This document shows, piece after piece, positions 11,953 through 21,517 of a stretch of 64,000 bases of DNA (position 1 is the first letter of the stretch; every line of letters begins with the position of its first letter). The translations under genes were made by a program, and so were the position numbers. Below the pieces are notes generated by a model. It was not told the origin of the DNA, made no database searches, and worked only from the letters and a program-made list of their open reading frames with translations. This DNA comes from an uncultured Atopobiaceae bacterium (lineage in GTDB: Bacteria > Actinomycetota > Coriobacteriia > Coriobacteriales > Atopobiaceae), in assembly GCA_944320385.1 (NCBI GenBank), contig CALUHH010000006.1, positions 18,802-82,801 of the forward strand, written 5' to 3'.

Positions 11953-12321
11953 ATGATTCAGATGGAGACCATGCTCAACGTCGCTGACAACAGCGGCGCC
12001 CGACGCGTCAAGTGCGTCAAGGTCCTCGGTGGCTCCAAGCGTCGCTACGCCGGCCTGGCCGACGTCATCATCGGCGCCGTTCAGGAGGCCACGCCGGGCG
12101 GACAGGTGAAGAAGGGCGACATCGTTCGCTGCGTCATCGTCCGCACCGTCAAGGAGACCCGTCGCAAGGACGGCAGCTACATCCGCTTTGACCAGAACGC
12201 CTGCGTCCTGGTCAACAAGGAGGGCGAGCCCAAGGGCACCCGTATCTTCGGGCCCGTCGCCCGCGAGCTGCGCGACCACAAGTACATGAAGATCGTCTCG
12301 CTCGCGCCTGAGACGCTCTAG
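11953..12321 (+). CDS. rplN: Ribosomal protein L14
   Basis: L14 lies at the intersubunit face and forms bridges with 16S rRNA. The 122-residue product is the exact family length: [61 protein letters not shown] (residues of about 54-87) and [18 protein letters not shown] precedes the ATG. The 79-base gap from rpsQ holds a small dyad, CACGTGCGTCGCACGTG, of unknown role. Confidence 0.98.
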   Translation: MIQMETMLNVADNSGARRVKCVKVLGGSKRRYAGLADVIIGAVQEATPGGQVKKGDIVRCVIVRTVKETRRKDGSYIRFDQNACVLVNKEGEPKGTRIFGPVARELRDHKYMKIVSLAPETL

Positions 12322-12334
12322 GGAGTGAGGACGA

Positions 12335-12652
12335 ATGGCTAAGATGCATGTGAAGAGCGGCGACAAGGTCGTCGTGCTCTCCGGTAAGGACAAGGGCAAG
12401 GAGGGCACCGTCCTCCGCGCCAAGCCCGCCGAGGGCAAGGTTCTCGTCGAGGGCGTCGCCGTGGCCAAGAAGGCCGTGCGCCCCAACGCCCAGAACCAGC
12501 AGGGCGGCATCATCGAGCAGGAGGCCTTCATCGACGCCTCCAACGTGATGGTCGTCTGCCCGACCTGCGGCAAGCCCACCCGCGTTGGCCACGACGTCAA
12601 CGACGAGGGCAAGAAGGTCCGCGTCTGCAAGAAGTGCGGCGCCAAGTTCTAG
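12335..12652 (+). CDS. rplX: Ribosomal protein L24
   Basis: L24 is an assembly initiator of the 50S subunit with a KOW motif. The 105 residues begin [27 protein letters not shown]. The family motif [20 protein letters not shown] follows, then a C-terminal zinc-ribbon-like [11 protein letters not shown]...CKKCG. In most bacteria rplE follows directly. Here about 2.5 kb of repeats and a pseudogene intervene before rplE at 15230. Confidence 0.97.
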   Translation: MAKMHVKSGDKVVVLSGKDKGKEGTVLRAKPAEGKVLVEGVAVAKKAVRPNAQNQQGGIIEQEAFIDASNVMVVCPTCGKPTRVGHDVNDEGKKVRVCKKCGAKF

Positions 12653-12676
12653 GAGCTTGACCGCATCGCTGTGGGG

Positions 12677-12740
12677 GAGCCCCCGGTATTCCTTCGAGAA
12701 GTGCGCTTCGCGAAACTTCTCTCCGGAATACCGGGGGCTC
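12677..12740. repeat. Nested inverted repeat after rplX
   Basis: A perfect 16-bp arm, GAGCCCCCGGTATTCC, at 12677-12692 is matched by its reverse complement at 12725-12740. The 32-base spacer contains its own dyad, GAGAAGT with ACTTCTC. A GC-rich hairpin 24 bases after the rplX stop could slow or stop transcription, but there is no T tract. Its structure resembles REP/BIME elements. Confidence 0.75.
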
Positions 12741-12783
12741 TCCGCGTTTTGGGCAACGGTCTCCCGCCGGCAGGTTTTGTTGC

Positions 12784-12975
12784 CGCGTACACAAATCGCC
12801 TTTTGTGTACGCGGTTGTGGCAGCGTTTGAGGCAGCATGTTCTTCTCGATAAAAGCGTTGACCTTGGGGATTAACTTTGGATCAGGATGCCCTTATCAGA
12901 TCGAGAAGTGCCCGCCGCTCGCTACACAAATGACGATTTGTGTAGTCGTCGGGCACAAAAGACGATTTGTTTCGC
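12784..12975. repeat. Cluster of ACACAAA...TTTGTGT palindromes
   Basis: Copy 1 has 12-bp perfect arms, CGCGTACACAAA (12784-12795) and its complement (12802-12813). Copy 2 has 9-bp arms, CTACACAAA (12922-12930) and TTTGTGTAG (12937-12945). A degenerate third copy, GCACAAAAGACGATTTGTTT, follows at 12953-12972. Loops are six bases and similar. A GTTCTTCTC motif lies between copies 1 and 2. The rest of 12653-13141 shows no gene. Confidence 0.75.
12839..12847 (-). repeat. Dispersed GAGAAGAAC motif copy
   Basis: A perfect 9-mer (GTTCTTCTC on the plus strand) in the non-coding spacer between rplX and the surface-protein pseudogene. Confidence 0.55.
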
Positions 12976-13141
12976 CGCTTGCTCAGGGAGGAGACCTGGA
13001 TTCTCCGTTCGCGGCAACCATTCGGTCTCTGTGGATGCCGTTCGGTCGGAGGGGGTTGCGCGTGGACGTTGCTTGTGTCGGAATGGAACGTGATATGCCC
13101 CTTGGGTGAGGTATGCCCTGATAGCGTTAAGGTGGTACGCG

Positions 13142-14880
13142 ATGCGACGTAAATCGACGGCTGCATCCCGATATGAGAAATCAGTGAGGGGGGGGGTTGC
13201 CCTCGCGTTGACCTGCTTGCTCGTAGGTAACGCGGCACTTGCGACCCCCCCAGGCCGCGTTCGCGGCGGATGAGAAGGTTGTGGTTGAGACAACCCGGGG
13301 ATGAGCTGGGAAGACGAAACGGTCAACATTGAGAACAGCGAATCCGGCTGGGATGACGATGACAGCTATGACACCTCCTGGTATACCGAAGCCGGTGGTA
13401 AGAGCGCTACTGAGTACACCATCACTGACGCCAAAGATCTTGCTGGCCTTGCATACATTCTGAGCAGTGAAGACTTTGGCGGTACTTACAAAAATCCAGA
13501 GACGTTTGAGGGCAAGACCATCAAGCTGGCTGGAGACATCCGCCTGCAGGACGAGGGCGTGACAATCCTCGACAGCTCATATGAGGTATACGAGAACCTG
13601 ACATTAAAGAAGTGGAAGCCGATAGGCTCTAGGTATCACTTCGCTGGCACTTTTGACGGTCAGAACCATACCATCTATGGGCTATATATCGATGAGCTTT
13701 TGGGGCAGGAAAATAAGGGAAAAAACGCTTCCTATGGTCTGTTTGACCAAACGAGCAGGAGCTTGGATGGGAAGGGGGCTACCATCTCCAACCTCAAGCT
13801 CGCAGACACCTATATTCACATTAAGCTTGCAGGTGAGACCGTGTCGTCGCTGCGCGTGGGTGCCATTCTTGGAAACGGCAGCAATAGTGCGACCCTCAAG
13901 AACTGCTCTGTCGAGGGTAGGGTTGTCATGGATGCCGGCGGGGCCAACCTGATAACTTTCAGCAACTATCGTGCCGGTGGTGTGGTGGGGGAGATAAGCC
14001 ACCCCACCGGATACACCGAAGACACCGTAAGCTCGTGCGAGTTTCCGGAGTCATGCTCGGCAGCTTTCCCTCAATGGGCGGCATAGCGGGCAGCGTCGCA
14101 AACGGCGCGGTTCGCAACTGCGCCAACAGAGGCCTGATTGCCAATCAAGTTAAAGAAAATGGGCTGACCGCGGGCATCGTCGCGGCATGCTACTCAAACA
14201 CGATTAACTGCAACAACTACGAACAGGTTTCGGCAACGAGCGGAAGCGTCGGCGACGTTGTTGCGTCCGCGGGAAGCTCAGCCTTCTGCCCGAGCATCTC
14301 CGGATGTACCAATTCAGCTACGGTCAACATTGCAAAGGACGCTTCCCCCGAGATGGCAACGTTTGTTGGCGGCGCGGCGGGGGACACGCAGTATGCTGCC
14401 GCGCTGCAAAAATGTGTGAACAGCGGCATGGTGGCAGAGGAATCCTCCGCACAGTACAATCAAGAACAACCAAGAGGCCCTATCCATTACGGGCGTCCCG
14501 GGTGCCGTCTACGTTGGTGACACGTTCACGCTCGGTACTGCCGGCGGCACGGGGGACGGGACGGTGGCCTGGACGGTCGTCAGCGGACCGGCGACGATTG
14601 ACAAGGATACGGGTGAGGTACAGGTCACGGGCGCCGGCACGATTACGATCCAGGCCGTCAAGGCGGGCGGAGACAGCTATGAGGACGCCACGGCCGAGTT
14701 TTCCTTCTCCGCTACAAACCGCCCGTCATCCGGTGGCGGCTCTGGAGTCGTGACACGCTATCCCGTTGACGTGGAGGACACGGAGCACGGCTCGGTTGTC
14801 GACAGCCCCACCACGCCCTCGCGAGCTCCAGCCGGCGCGCGCCTGCTCCCGCCCCGAGATGGCCGCGCTCCTGATGAACC
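13142..14880 (+). pseudogene. Frameshifted GLUG/Ig-like surface protein
   Basis: A secreted adhesin-like gene broken by several frameshifts. The ATG at 13142 gives a signal peptide (RGGVALALTCLLVGNAALA). The frame is lost at a run of seven Cs (13245-13251); dropping one C would continue as PQAAFAADEKVVVE. A second shift near 13295 leads into the long segment 13301-14086, which has GLUG-type motifs (AGGVVGEIS, LAGLAYILSS). A third shift near 14035 leads to MGGIAGSVANGAV and a fourth near 14455 to an Ig-like domain (GTVAWTVVSGPATIDKDTGE). It ends in a truncated YPVDVEDTEHGSVVDSP repeat. The DNA is AT-richer than its neighbours. It sits inside the ribosomal operon, so it is probably a recent insertion now decaying. 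Sequencing error in the homopolymers is a partial alternative, but four shifts make full function unlikely. Confidence 0.8.
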
Positions 14881-14910
14881 TCTCTGCCGGCGCGTAGCAT
14901 CCCCGGCGCC

Positions 14911-14974
14911 GAGCATGCCATATGGGACGTTTCTGGTCCCCAAGGGCGCGCGTTCTGTCCCATATGGCATGCTC
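14911..14974. repeat. Perfect 18-bp inverted repeat
   Basis: GAGCATGCCATATGGGAC at 14911-14928 is mirrored exactly at 14957-14974 with a 28-base spacer. It lies between the pseudogene end and rplE. The rest of 14881-15229 shows no gene, only a CGTTCTTCTCGCC motif at 14992 and the rplE ribosome-binding site. Confidence 0.8.
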
Positions 14975-14992
14975 GAGCCCGCGGCCTCGCCC

Positions 14993-15001
14993 GTTCTTCT
15001 C
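14993..15001 (-). repeat. Dispersed GAGAAGAAC motif copy
   Basis: A perfect copy, plus-strand CGTTCTTCTCGCC, 18 bases after the 14911-14974 inverted repeat, in non-coding DNA upstream of rplE. Confidence 0.55.
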
Positions 15002-15229
15002 GCCAACAGATACGTAGGCCCCTGGCGCGCGCCGCCCGGATTGTGGACATTCCGCGCGGCGCCCGTTGTGCTGGAATTTCTGTGTGCAAAGGCATAAACT
15101 GTTTCCTTGCGTCTGTAGGTAGGGAGAGTTCTGCCTCGGGCGCGCGACATGGCTCCCGGCCCCGCCAAGGCAGGGAGGCACGAGGTCAGAAACCCCGTGC
15201 TGAGAACCCCAAGAGTTAAGGAGAAGGAC

Positions 15230-15790
15230 ATGGCAGACGAGAAGTACACCCCCCGCCTCAAGGAGCAGTATTTCGCCACCGTGCGTGACGAGCTCCAGAA
15301 GCAGTTTGGCTACAAGAACGTCCACCAGATTCCCAAGATCGAGAAGATCGTCGTGAACATGGGCGTTGGCGAGGCCGCCACCGATGCCAAGGCCATCGAC
15401 GGTGCCGTCGCCGACCTGCGTGCCATCACCGGCCAGCAGCCGCTCGTGACCCACGCCCGCAAGTCCATCGCCACCTTCCACCTGCGCGCCGGCATGCCCA
15501 TTGGCGCCAAGGTGACCCTGCGCGGCGACCGCATGTGGGAGTTCCTCGATCGCCTCATCTGCATCGCCATCCCGCGCATCCGCGACTTCCGCGGCATCTC
15601 CCCGAAGAGCTTCGACGGCCGTGGCAACTTCTCCATGGGCGTCACCGAGCAGCTCATCTTCCCGGAGATCGACTTTGACAAGATCGACCACACCCGCGGC
15701 ATGGACATCACCATCGTGACCACCGCTCAGACCGACGAGGAGGGCAAGGCGCTGCTCAAGGCCTTCCACTTCCCGTTCAAGGCTGAGTAG
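15230..15790 (+). CDS. rplE: Ribosomal protein L5
   Basis: L5 binds 5S rRNA in the 50S central protuberance. The ATG at 15230 follows AAGGAGAAGG and gives 186 residues, near the family length; the longer open frame upstream is not homologous. Signatures are [48 protein letters not shown] and the C-terminal FPEIDFDKI. It resumes the ribosomal operon after the inserted 2.5 kb. Confidence 0.97.
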   Translation: MADEKYTPRLKEQYFATVRDELQKQFGYKNVHQIPKIEKIVVNMGVGEAATDAKAIDGAVADLRAITGQQPLVTHARKSIATFHLRAGMPIGAKVTLRGDRMWEFLDRLICIAIPRIRDFRGISPKSFDGRGNFSMGVTEQLIFPEIDFDKIDHTRGMDITIVTTAQTDEEGKALLKAFHFPFKAE

Positions 15791-15852
15791 GTCAAATATC
15801 GTCACGGCGCCACGGGGACCCGGGGCGCCAGGAGTGCACTGAAGGAGGATTT

Positions 15853-16038
15853 GTGGCTAAGACATCGATGATCGTCAAGGCTCAGCGCGAGCCGAAGTTC
15901 TCGACGCGCAAGCAGAACCGCTGCCAGCGTTGTGGGCGTCCCCACTCCGTCTATCGCAAGTTCGGCCTCTGCCGCGTCTGCTTCCGCGAGCTTGCGAGCA
16001 AGGGCGAGCTTCCCGGCGTCCGCAAGGCGAGCTGGTAG
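15853..16038 (+). CDS. rpsZ: Ribosomal protein S14 type Z
   Basis: A 30S protein of the short, zinc-binding S14 class. The 61-residue product begins at GTG after GAAGGAGG. Two CxxC pairs (CQRC and CRVC) form the zinc ribbon, with [20 protein letters not shown] matching the family. Its position between rplE and rpsH is standard. Confidence 0.97.
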   Translation: MAKTSMIVKAQREPKFSTRKQNRCQRCGRPHSVYRKFGLCRVCFRELASKGELPGVRKASW

Positions 16039-16128
16039 GACACCGGAGCTCTCGCGTCCAGGCGTTTGCGCCATGGGTGCAGACGAACCGGACACGCAGG
16101 TTCATCATTACCGAAGGAGAATGGATCC

Positions 16129-16527
16129 ATGAAGATCACTGATCCCATTTCTGACATGCTGACGCGCATTCGCAACGCCAACGCCGCCAACAAGCCGGAG
16201 GTCTCCATGCCTTCGACCAAGGTGCTCGTTGAGGTTGCCCGCGTCATCTGCGAGGAGGGCTACATCGCAGGCTACGAGGTCGAGGACACGACCCCGCAGA
16301 AGACCCTGCACGTCACCCTCAAGTACGGCGCCCGTCACGCGAAGGTCATCCGCGGCATCCGTCGCATCTCCAAGCCGGGTCTTCGCATCTACTCCACCGC
16401 CGACAAGCTCCCGCGCGTCCTCGGTGGCCTCGGCACCGCCGTTATCTCCACCTCCAAGGGCATGATGTGCGACCGCGACGCCCGCAAGCAGGGCATCGGC
16501 GGCGAGGTCATCGCCTACATCTGGTAA
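16129..16527 (+). CDS. rpsH: Ribosomal protein S8
   Basis: S8 binds the 16S central domain and represses spc operon translation in E. coli; the same control here is unproven. The ATG at 16129 has AAGGAGA eight bases upstream and gives 132 residues. Motifs are DPISDMLTRIRNANAANKPEV, RISKPGLRIYSTADKLPRVLGGLG and the conserved C-terminus ISTSKGMMCDRDARKQGIGGE. Confidence 0.98.
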   Translation: MKITDPISDMLTRIRNANAANKPEVSMPSTKVLVEVARVICEEGYIAGYEVEDTTPQKTLHVTLKYGARHAKVIRGIRRISKPGLRIYSTADKLPRVLGGLGTAVISTSKGMMCDRDARKQGIGGEVIAYIW

Positions 16528-16555
16528 CTCCCGGCAGGAATGAAAGGAGACTACC

Positions 16556-17092
16556 GTGTCTCGTATTGGTAAGCAGCCTGTCCAGGTTCCCGCCGGAGTC
16601 ACTGTGACAGTTGATGGCACCACCGTTACCGTCAAGGGCGGCAAGGGCGAGCTGACCCGCACCTTCTCCGACCTCGTGAAGATCGAGGAGGAGGGCGAGG
16701 AGCTCCACGTCGTCCGCGTTGACGAGTCCACCGCCTCCAACGCCCAGCAGGGTCTCACCCGCACCCTTCTCCACAACATGGTCATCGGCGTCTCCGAGGG
16801 CTTTGAGAAGAAGCTCGAGCTCACCGGCGTCGGCTACCGTGCCACGCTCAAGGGCAAGGACCTCGACCTCTCCCTGGGCTACTCCCACCCCGTGATCTAC
16901 CCCGCTCCCGAGAACATCACGTTCGAGGTGCCCGACAACACCCACATCAACGTCAAGGGCATCTCCAAGGAGCAGGTCGGCCAGGTTGCCGCCGAGATCC
17001 GCATGAAGCGTCCGCCCGAGCCGTACAAGGGCAAGGGTATCCACTACGTGGGCGAGCACATCCGCAGGAAGCTCGGCAAGGCCGCCAAGTAG
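16556..17092 (+). CDS. rplF: Ribosomal protein L6
   Basis: L6 stabilises the 50S near the GTPase-associated centre. GTG start after AAAGGAG; 178 residues. The N-terminal MSRIGKQPVQVPAGVTV, the central LTGVGYRATLKGKDLDLSLGYSHPV (residues of about 90-115) and the C-terminal family motif RPPEPYKGKGIHYVGE are all present. Standard neighbours are rpsH and rplR. Confidence 0.98.
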   Translation: MSRIGKQPVQVPAGVTVTVDGTTVTVKGGKGELTRTFSDLVKIEEEGEELHVVRVDESTASNAQQGLTRTLLHNMVIGVSEGFEKKLELTGVGYRATLKGKDLDLSLGYSHPVIYPAPENITFEVPDNTHINVKGISKEQVGQVAAEIRMKRPPEPYKGKGIHYVGEHIRRKLGKAAK

Positions 17093-17151
17093 CCTGAGGT
17101 TTAGCGAAAGACCATTACCCCGTCAGGTAATGGCACGTCTAAGGAGAAGGA

Positions 17152-17520
17152 ATGAACAAGCAGCAGGCGAAGAAGGCCGGCCTCAAGCGCCGCGAGCGCC
17201 GCGTCCGCGCCAAGATCTTCGGCACCGCTGAGCGTCCGCGCCTCAGCGTGCACCGCACCAACGCCAACATCTACGCTCAGGTCATCGACGATGCCGACGG
17301 CAAGACCATCTGCTCTGCCTCGACCCTCGACCCCGAGTTCCGCGCCACGGGCAAGCTCGGCTCCAACAAGGAGGCCGCTGAGTTCGTGGGCGAGCTCGTT
17401 GGCAAGCGCGCCGTCGAGAAGGGCGTCACCGAGGTCACCTTCGACCGCGGTGGTCGCATCTATCACGGCCGTGTCAAGGCTCTGGCAGACGGTGCCCGCA
17501 ACGCGGGCCTGAAGTTCTAG
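17152..17520 (+). CDS. rplR: Ribosomal protein L18
   Basis: L18 is a 5S rRNA-binding protein. The 122-residue product has [35 protein letters not shown] (residues of about 12-46), ASTLDPEF and [27 protein letters not shown] at the end. AAGGAGAAGG precedes the ATG. The 59-base gap after rplF holds a short dyad, CATTACC...GGTAATG. Confidence 0.97.
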   Translation: MNKQQAKKAGLKRRERRVRAKIFGTAERPRLSVHRTNANIYAQVIDDADGKTICSASTLDPEFRATGKLGSNKEAAEFVGELVGKRAVEKGVTEVTFDRGGRIYHGRVKALADGARNAGLKF

Positions 17521-17529
17521 GAGGATTCA

Positions 17530-18051
17530 ATGGCACGAGATCGTAAGCGCCAGCAGGACACGGATCTTCAGGAGCGCGTCGTCTACATCCACCGTGTCTC
17601 CAAGACCGTCAAGGGCGGCCGTCGCATGTCCCTCGTCGCCCTCGTCGCCGTCGGTGACGGCAAGGGCAACGTCGGCCTCGGCATGGGCAAGTCCGCCGAG
17701 GTGCCCCTGGCCATCCAGAAGGGCATCGAGGACGCCAAGAAGAACATGTTCAAGGTGCCCGTCACCGAGCACGGCACCATTCCGCACACCGTCGAGGGCC
17801 ACTACGGCGCCGGCCGCGTCCTGATCAAGCCGGCCATCGAGGGTACCGGCGTCATCGCCGGCGGCCCCGTGCGCCCGCTCTTCGAGCTCGCTGGCATCAC
17901 CAACGTGCTCTCCAAGTCCCTCGGCACCAACAACGCCATGAACATCATCAAGGCCGCCGCCGAGGGCCTCAAGGAGCTCTCCAGCCCCGAGCAGGCCGCC
18001 GAGCGCCGTGGCCTCACCGTCGGCGAGATGTTCTGCGGGAAGGAGAACTAA
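17530..18051 (+). CDS. rpsE: Ribosomal protein S5
   Basis: S5 acts in decoding fidelity and mRNA entry. The 173 residues include [67 protein letters not shown] (the family norm) and the spectinomycin-loop region [22 protein letters not shown] lies just before the ATG. rpmD begins two bases after the stop. Confidence 0.98.
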   Translation: MARDRKRQQDTDLQERVVYIHRVSKTVKGGRRMSLVALVAVGDGKGNVGLGMGKSAEVPLAIQKGIEDAKKNMFKVPVTEHGTIPHTVEGHYGAGRVLIKPAIEGTGVIAGGPVRPLFELAGITNVLSKSLGTNNAMNIIKAAAEGLKELSSPEQAAERRGLTVGEMFCGKEN

Positions 18052-18053
18052 CG

Positions 18054-18239
18054 ATGGCTCAGTCCCTCAAGATCAAGCTCGTGCGCAGCGCCGTGGCCTC
18101 CGTCAAGAAGGACCAGACGGCCACCTGCAAGGCTCTCGGCCTCCGCAAGATCGGCGATGAGGTCGTCCAGCCGGACAACCCGAGCATTCGTGGAATGATT
18201 TTCAAGGTCAAGCACCTTGTCACCGTGGAAGAGAACTAG
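18054..18239 (+). CDS. rpmD: Ribosomal protein L30
   Basis: A small 50S protein of 61 residues: [56 protein letters not shown] is typical of bacterial L30, shown by [15 protein letters not shown] and NPSIRGMI. It lies two bases after rpsE and nine before rplO, a conserved trio. Confidence 0.96.
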   Translation: MAQSLKIKLVRSAVASVKKDQTATCKALGLRKIGDEVVQPDNPSIRGMIFKVKHLVTVEEN

Positions 18240-18248
18240 GAGTCACTC

Positions 18249-18698
18249 ATGCAGCTCAACGATCTGCGTCCCGCGGAGGGCTCGCGCAAGAACCGCAAGC
18301 GCATCGGCCGCGGCAACTCGTCCGGTCACGGCACCACGGCCGGTCGCGGCACCAAGGGCCAGCTCTCCCGTTCCGGCGGCGGCAAGGGCAAGGGCTTCGA
18401 GGGTGGCCAGCAGCCGCTCGCGATGCGTCTCCCCAAGCTCCCCGGCTTCATCAACCACAACCGCGTCGAGTACGCTCCCGTGAACGTCGCCCGTCTCGAG
18501 GCGCTGTTCGCCGACGGTGACGTCGTGGACGCCGATGCCCTGGTTGCCAAGGGCGTCATCAAGCACAACTATATTCCCGTGAAGGTCCTCGGCGACGGCG
18601 AGCTCACCAAGAAGCTCACCGTCAAGGTGGACAAGGTCTCCGCCTCTGCCCAGGCCAAGATCGAGGCGGCCGGAGGAAAGGTCGAGCAGGCGTGCTAA
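18249..18698 (+). CDS. rplO: Ribosomal protein L15
   Basis: L15 is a late-assembly 50S protein. The 149-residue product starts [20 protein letters not shown]. It has the Gly-rich [19 protein letters not shown] and [18 protein letters not shown], family hallmarks. Its last codons overlap the GTG start of secY by seven bases, so the two are coupled. Confidence 0.97.
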   Translation: MQLNDLRPAEGSRKNRKRIGRGNSSGHGTTAGRGTKGQLSRSGGGKGKGFEGGQQPLAMRLPKLPGFINHNRVEYAPVNVARLEALFADGDVVDADALVAKGVIKHNYIPVKVLGDGELTKKLTVKVDKVSASAQAKIEAAGGKVEQAC

Positions 18699-19969
18699 AG
18701 GGAATCGCCAACGCATTCCGCATTCCGGAGCTCCGGCAGAAGCTGCTGCTGACGGCGGGCGTTCTCCTGCTCTACCGTTTTGGCGCGTATCTGCCCGTTC
18801 CGGGTGCGCCGTTCCAGGATCTTCTCGGCGCCTATGAGTCCGGGCTCTCCTCGAGCGGTGCTATGGCCGTGCTCAACCTGTTCTCGGGTGGCGCACTTTC
18901 CCGCATGTCCGTGTTCAGCCTCGGAATCATGCCCTACATCACGGCTCAGATCATCCTGCAGCTGCTGCAGGCCGTGATTCCGTCCCTTGGCGAGCTTGCA
19001 AAGGAGGGCGAGGCCGGTCAGCGCAAGATCACGCAGTACACGCGTTACCTCACGATCGGTCTCGCCCTGCTCAACGCCGTCGGCTACCTGTTCCTGTTCA
19101 GGAGCTACGGCGTGAGCCTCTCCAACGCGGGCGCGCCCGAGCTGCTGCTTGACGTTCTTGTCGTCTTCACCATGGTCGTCGGCGCGATCGTGATCATGTG
19201 GCTCGGCGAGATCATCACGCAGCGCGGCGTGGGCAACGGCATGTCGTTGATCATCTTTGCGAACATCATGTCCGGCCTGCCCACCTCGCTCATCAGCTCC
19301 GTGACCTCTGTGGGCAACATCCTCCTGACGGTCGTGACCCTCGTGATCATCATCGCGGTCATCCCGCTGATCGTCTTCGTGGAGCGCGGCCAGCGTCGCA
19401 TCCCGATCCAGTACGCCAAGCGCGTCGTGGGCCGCAGGATGATGGGTGGCCAGTCCACCTACCTCCCGATCAAGGTCAACACGGCGGGCGTCGTCCCGAT
19501 CATCTTTGCGTCGGCCATCCTGTATCTCCCGGCTCAGCTCGCGGTCTTCTTCCCCAACGTTGACTGGGTGCAGGCGTTTGCCAACGCGCTCTCCTCTGGC
19601 TGGATCAACTGGCTGCTCTCCGTGCTCCTGATCGTCGCCTTTGCGTACTTCTACTCCTCGATGGTCTTCAACCCCACCGAGACCGCGGACCAGCTCCGCA
19701 AGCAGGGCGGCTTCATCCCCGGCGTGCGCCCCGGCGCCGCCACCGCGGAGTACATCAAGAGCACCATCGATCACGTCACGCTTCCCGGCGCGCTGTTCAT
19801 GGCCGTGCTCGCGGTCGTCCCGTCTATCATCTTCTGGTTCACGGGCAACCCGCTCATCCAGGCCTTTGGCGGCACGTCGATCCTGATCATGGTGAGCGTT
19901 GCCATGGACACCCTCTCGTCTATCGAGAGCCAGCTCAAGATGCACAACTACGACGGCTTCTTCAAGTAG
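18692..19969 (+). CDS. secY: Protein translocase subunit SecY
   Basis: SecY is the channel of the Sec translocon in the cytoplasmic membrane. The 425-residue product has about ten hydrophobic segments. Signatures are [40 protein letters not shown] (residues of about 64-89), [34 protein letters not shown] and [17 protein letters not shown]. It starts at GTG overlapping rplO. It is the conserved link between the spc operon and adk-map. Confidence 0.98.
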   Translation: MLKGIANAFRIPELRQKLLLTAGVLLLYRFGAYLPVPGAPFQDLLGAYESGLSSSGAMAVLNLFSGGALSRMSVFSLGIMPYITAQIILQLLQAVIPSLGELAKEGEAGQRKITQYTRYLTIGLALLNAVGYLFLFRSYGVSLSNAGAPELLLDVLVVFTMVVGAIVIMWLGEIITQRGVGNGMSLIIFANIMSGLPTSLISSVTSVGNILLTVVTLVIIIAVIPLIVFVERGQRRIPIQYAKRVVGRRMMGGQSTYLPIKVNTAGVVPIIFASAILYLPAQLAVFFPNVDWVQAFANALSSGWINWLLSVLLIVAFAYFYSSMVFNPTETADQLRKQGGFIPGVRPGAATAEYIKSTIDHVTLPGALFMAVLAVVPSIIFWFTGNPLIQAFGGTSILIMVSVAMDTLSSIESQLKMHNYDGFFK

Positions 19970-20017
19970 GCCGTCGTCGGCAGGATAGGCTCAGGCTAGA
20001 GAAAGGCGGTAGGCAGC

Positions 20018-20644
20018 ATGAACATCGTTCTTCTTGGAGGACCGGGTGCCGGCAAGGGCACGCAGGCCCAGAAGCTCGTGGCAGAGTTCGGCTTTGCCCA
20101 CATCTCTACCGGTGACCTGCTTCGTGCGGCCATCAAGGAGGGCTCCAAGCTCGGCAAGAAGGCCAAGAGCTACATGGATGCCGGCCAGCTCGTCCCTGAC
20201 GACCTCGTGATCGACCTCGTGAAGGAGCGTCTCGAGGACGACGACGCCCAGAAGGGCTTCCTCCTCGACGGCTTTCCGCGCAACACGGCTCAGGCCGTGG
20301 CGCTCGACTCCGAGCTCTCCGCCATGGGGCGCACGCTCGACGCCGCCCTTCTCGTCTCGGTTGAGCCCGCCGTCATCGTTGAGCGCCTCAGCTCCCGCCG
20401 CACCTGCCGCGACTGCGGCTACACCGCGCCGGCCGGCGTCGACACCTGCCCGCGCTGCGGCGGCGAGATGTACCAGCGCGACGACGACAAGCCCGAGACC
20501 ATCCAGCACCGTCTTGATGTGTACGCCACACAGACCGCGCCGCTCATCGAGTACTACAAGGGTCACTCCATTCTTAAGGAGGTTGACGGAGACCGTCCCG
20601 TCGACGAGGTCTATGCCGACGCCAAGGCTCTCCTCGGTCTATGA
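20018..20644 (+). CDS. adk: Adenylate kinase, zinc-lid type
   Basis: Converts ATP + AMP to 2 ADP. The 208 residues show the P-loop GGPGAGKGTQ (residues 7-16), the AMP-binding STGDLLRAAI, the DGFPRN motif and a LID with two CxxC pairs (CRDC, CPRC), the zinc-binding form seen in many Gram-positive bacteria. An AAAGGCGG ribosome-binding site precedes the ATG. The stop overlaps the map start (ATGA). Confidence 0.97.
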   Translation: MNIVLLGGPGAGKGTQAQKLVAEFGFAHISTGDLLRAAIKEGSKLGKKAKSYMDAGQLVPDDLVIDLVKERLEDDDAQKGFLLDGFPRNTAQAVALDSELSAMGRTLDAALLVSVEPAVIVERLSSRRTCRDCGYTAPAGVDTCPRCGGEMYQRDDDKPETIQHRLDVYATQTAPLIEYYKGHSILKEVDGDRPVDEVYADAKALLGL

Positions 20645-21432
20645 TCAACATCAAGACACCTGTTGATATTGAGCAGATGAAGGCCGCCGGGGCTCTGTCC
20701 AAGGCGGCCCTTCGTCGTGCCGGGGCCCTCGTGCGCCCCGGCGTCACCACCAAGGAGATCGACCAGGTTGTGGAGGGGTTCATCCGCCTCCACGGCGCGG
20801 TCCCCACGTTCAAGGGGTACGGTGGCTTCCCCGCGAGCATCTGCTCCTCGGTCAACGAGCAGATTGTCCACGGCATCCCGTCCCCCTCGACCGTGCTCCA
20901 GGACGGCGACATCATCTCCATCGACACCGGCGCCACCTATCAGGGCTGGGTCGGCGACAACGCGTGGACCTTCTACGTGGGGGAGCCCTCTGACTCCTAC
21001 AAGGCCCTCTGCGAGTGCACCCGCGACTGCCTTAAGGCCGCCATCGAGCAGGCCGTGCCGGGCAACCACCTCGGCGACATCGGCGCCGCGGTGCAGGAGC
21101 TCGCGGAGTCCAACGGCTACGGCGTGGTCCGCGACTACGTGGGCCACGGCGTCGGTCGCGTCATGCACGAAGACCCCGAGGTCCGAAACTACGGAAAGCG
21201 TGGTCGCGGGGTCAAGCTCCAGCCGGGCATGGTCATCGCCATCGAGCCCATGATCACGATGGGCACCTACGAGTGCATGACCCTCGCCAACGGCTGGACC
21301 GTGGTCACGCGCGACGGCCTGCCCGCCGCCCACTACGAGAACACCGTTGCCATCACGGCCGACGGTCCCGTCATCCTCACCGAGGACGAGAAGGGCCCGT
21401 GGTGCCCGATGCAGGGCGGCGTCGAGGAGTAG
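20641..21432 (+). CDS. map: Methionine aminopeptidase, type I
   Basis: Removes the N-terminal Met from nascent proteins. The 263-residue product shows the metal-binding set: SIDTGATYQGWVGDNAWTF with both Asp residues, GHGVGRVMHEDPEV with His, and AIEPM and HYENTVAIT with the Glu ligands. It overlaps adk by four bases. A long inverted repeat follows it before infA. Confidence 0.97.
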   Translation: MINIKTPVDIEQMKAAGALSKAALRRAGALVRPGVTTKEIDQVVEGFIRLHGAVPTFKGYGGFPASICSSVNEQIVHGIPSPSTVLQDGDIISIDTGATYQGWVGDNAWTFYVGEPSDSYKALCECTRDCLKAAIEQAVPGNHLGDIGAAVQELAESNGYGVVRDYVGHGVGRVMHEDPEVRNYGKRGRGVKLQPGMVIAIEPMITMGTYECMTLANGWTVVTRDGLPAAHYENTVAITADGPVILTEDEKGPWCPMQGGVEE

Positions 21433-21445
21433 GCCCTTCAAAAGG

Positions 21446-21517
21446 GCGTGAGACAGTGGGGACAGTGACCCAAATGGGGACAGACCCAAATGGGTCACTG
21501 TCCCCACTGTCTCACGC
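21446..21517. repeat. Perfect 27-bp inverted repeat between map and infA
   Basis: The arm at 21446-21472 (containing GAGACAGTGGGGACAGTGAC) is exactly complementary to 21491-21517. The spacer is AATGGGGACAGACCCAAA. A small GCCCTT...AAGGGC hairpin precedes it at 21433. The stem would terminate or protect the map transcript. The GGGGACAGTGACC words are REP-like; no transposase is nearby. Confidence 0.85.
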
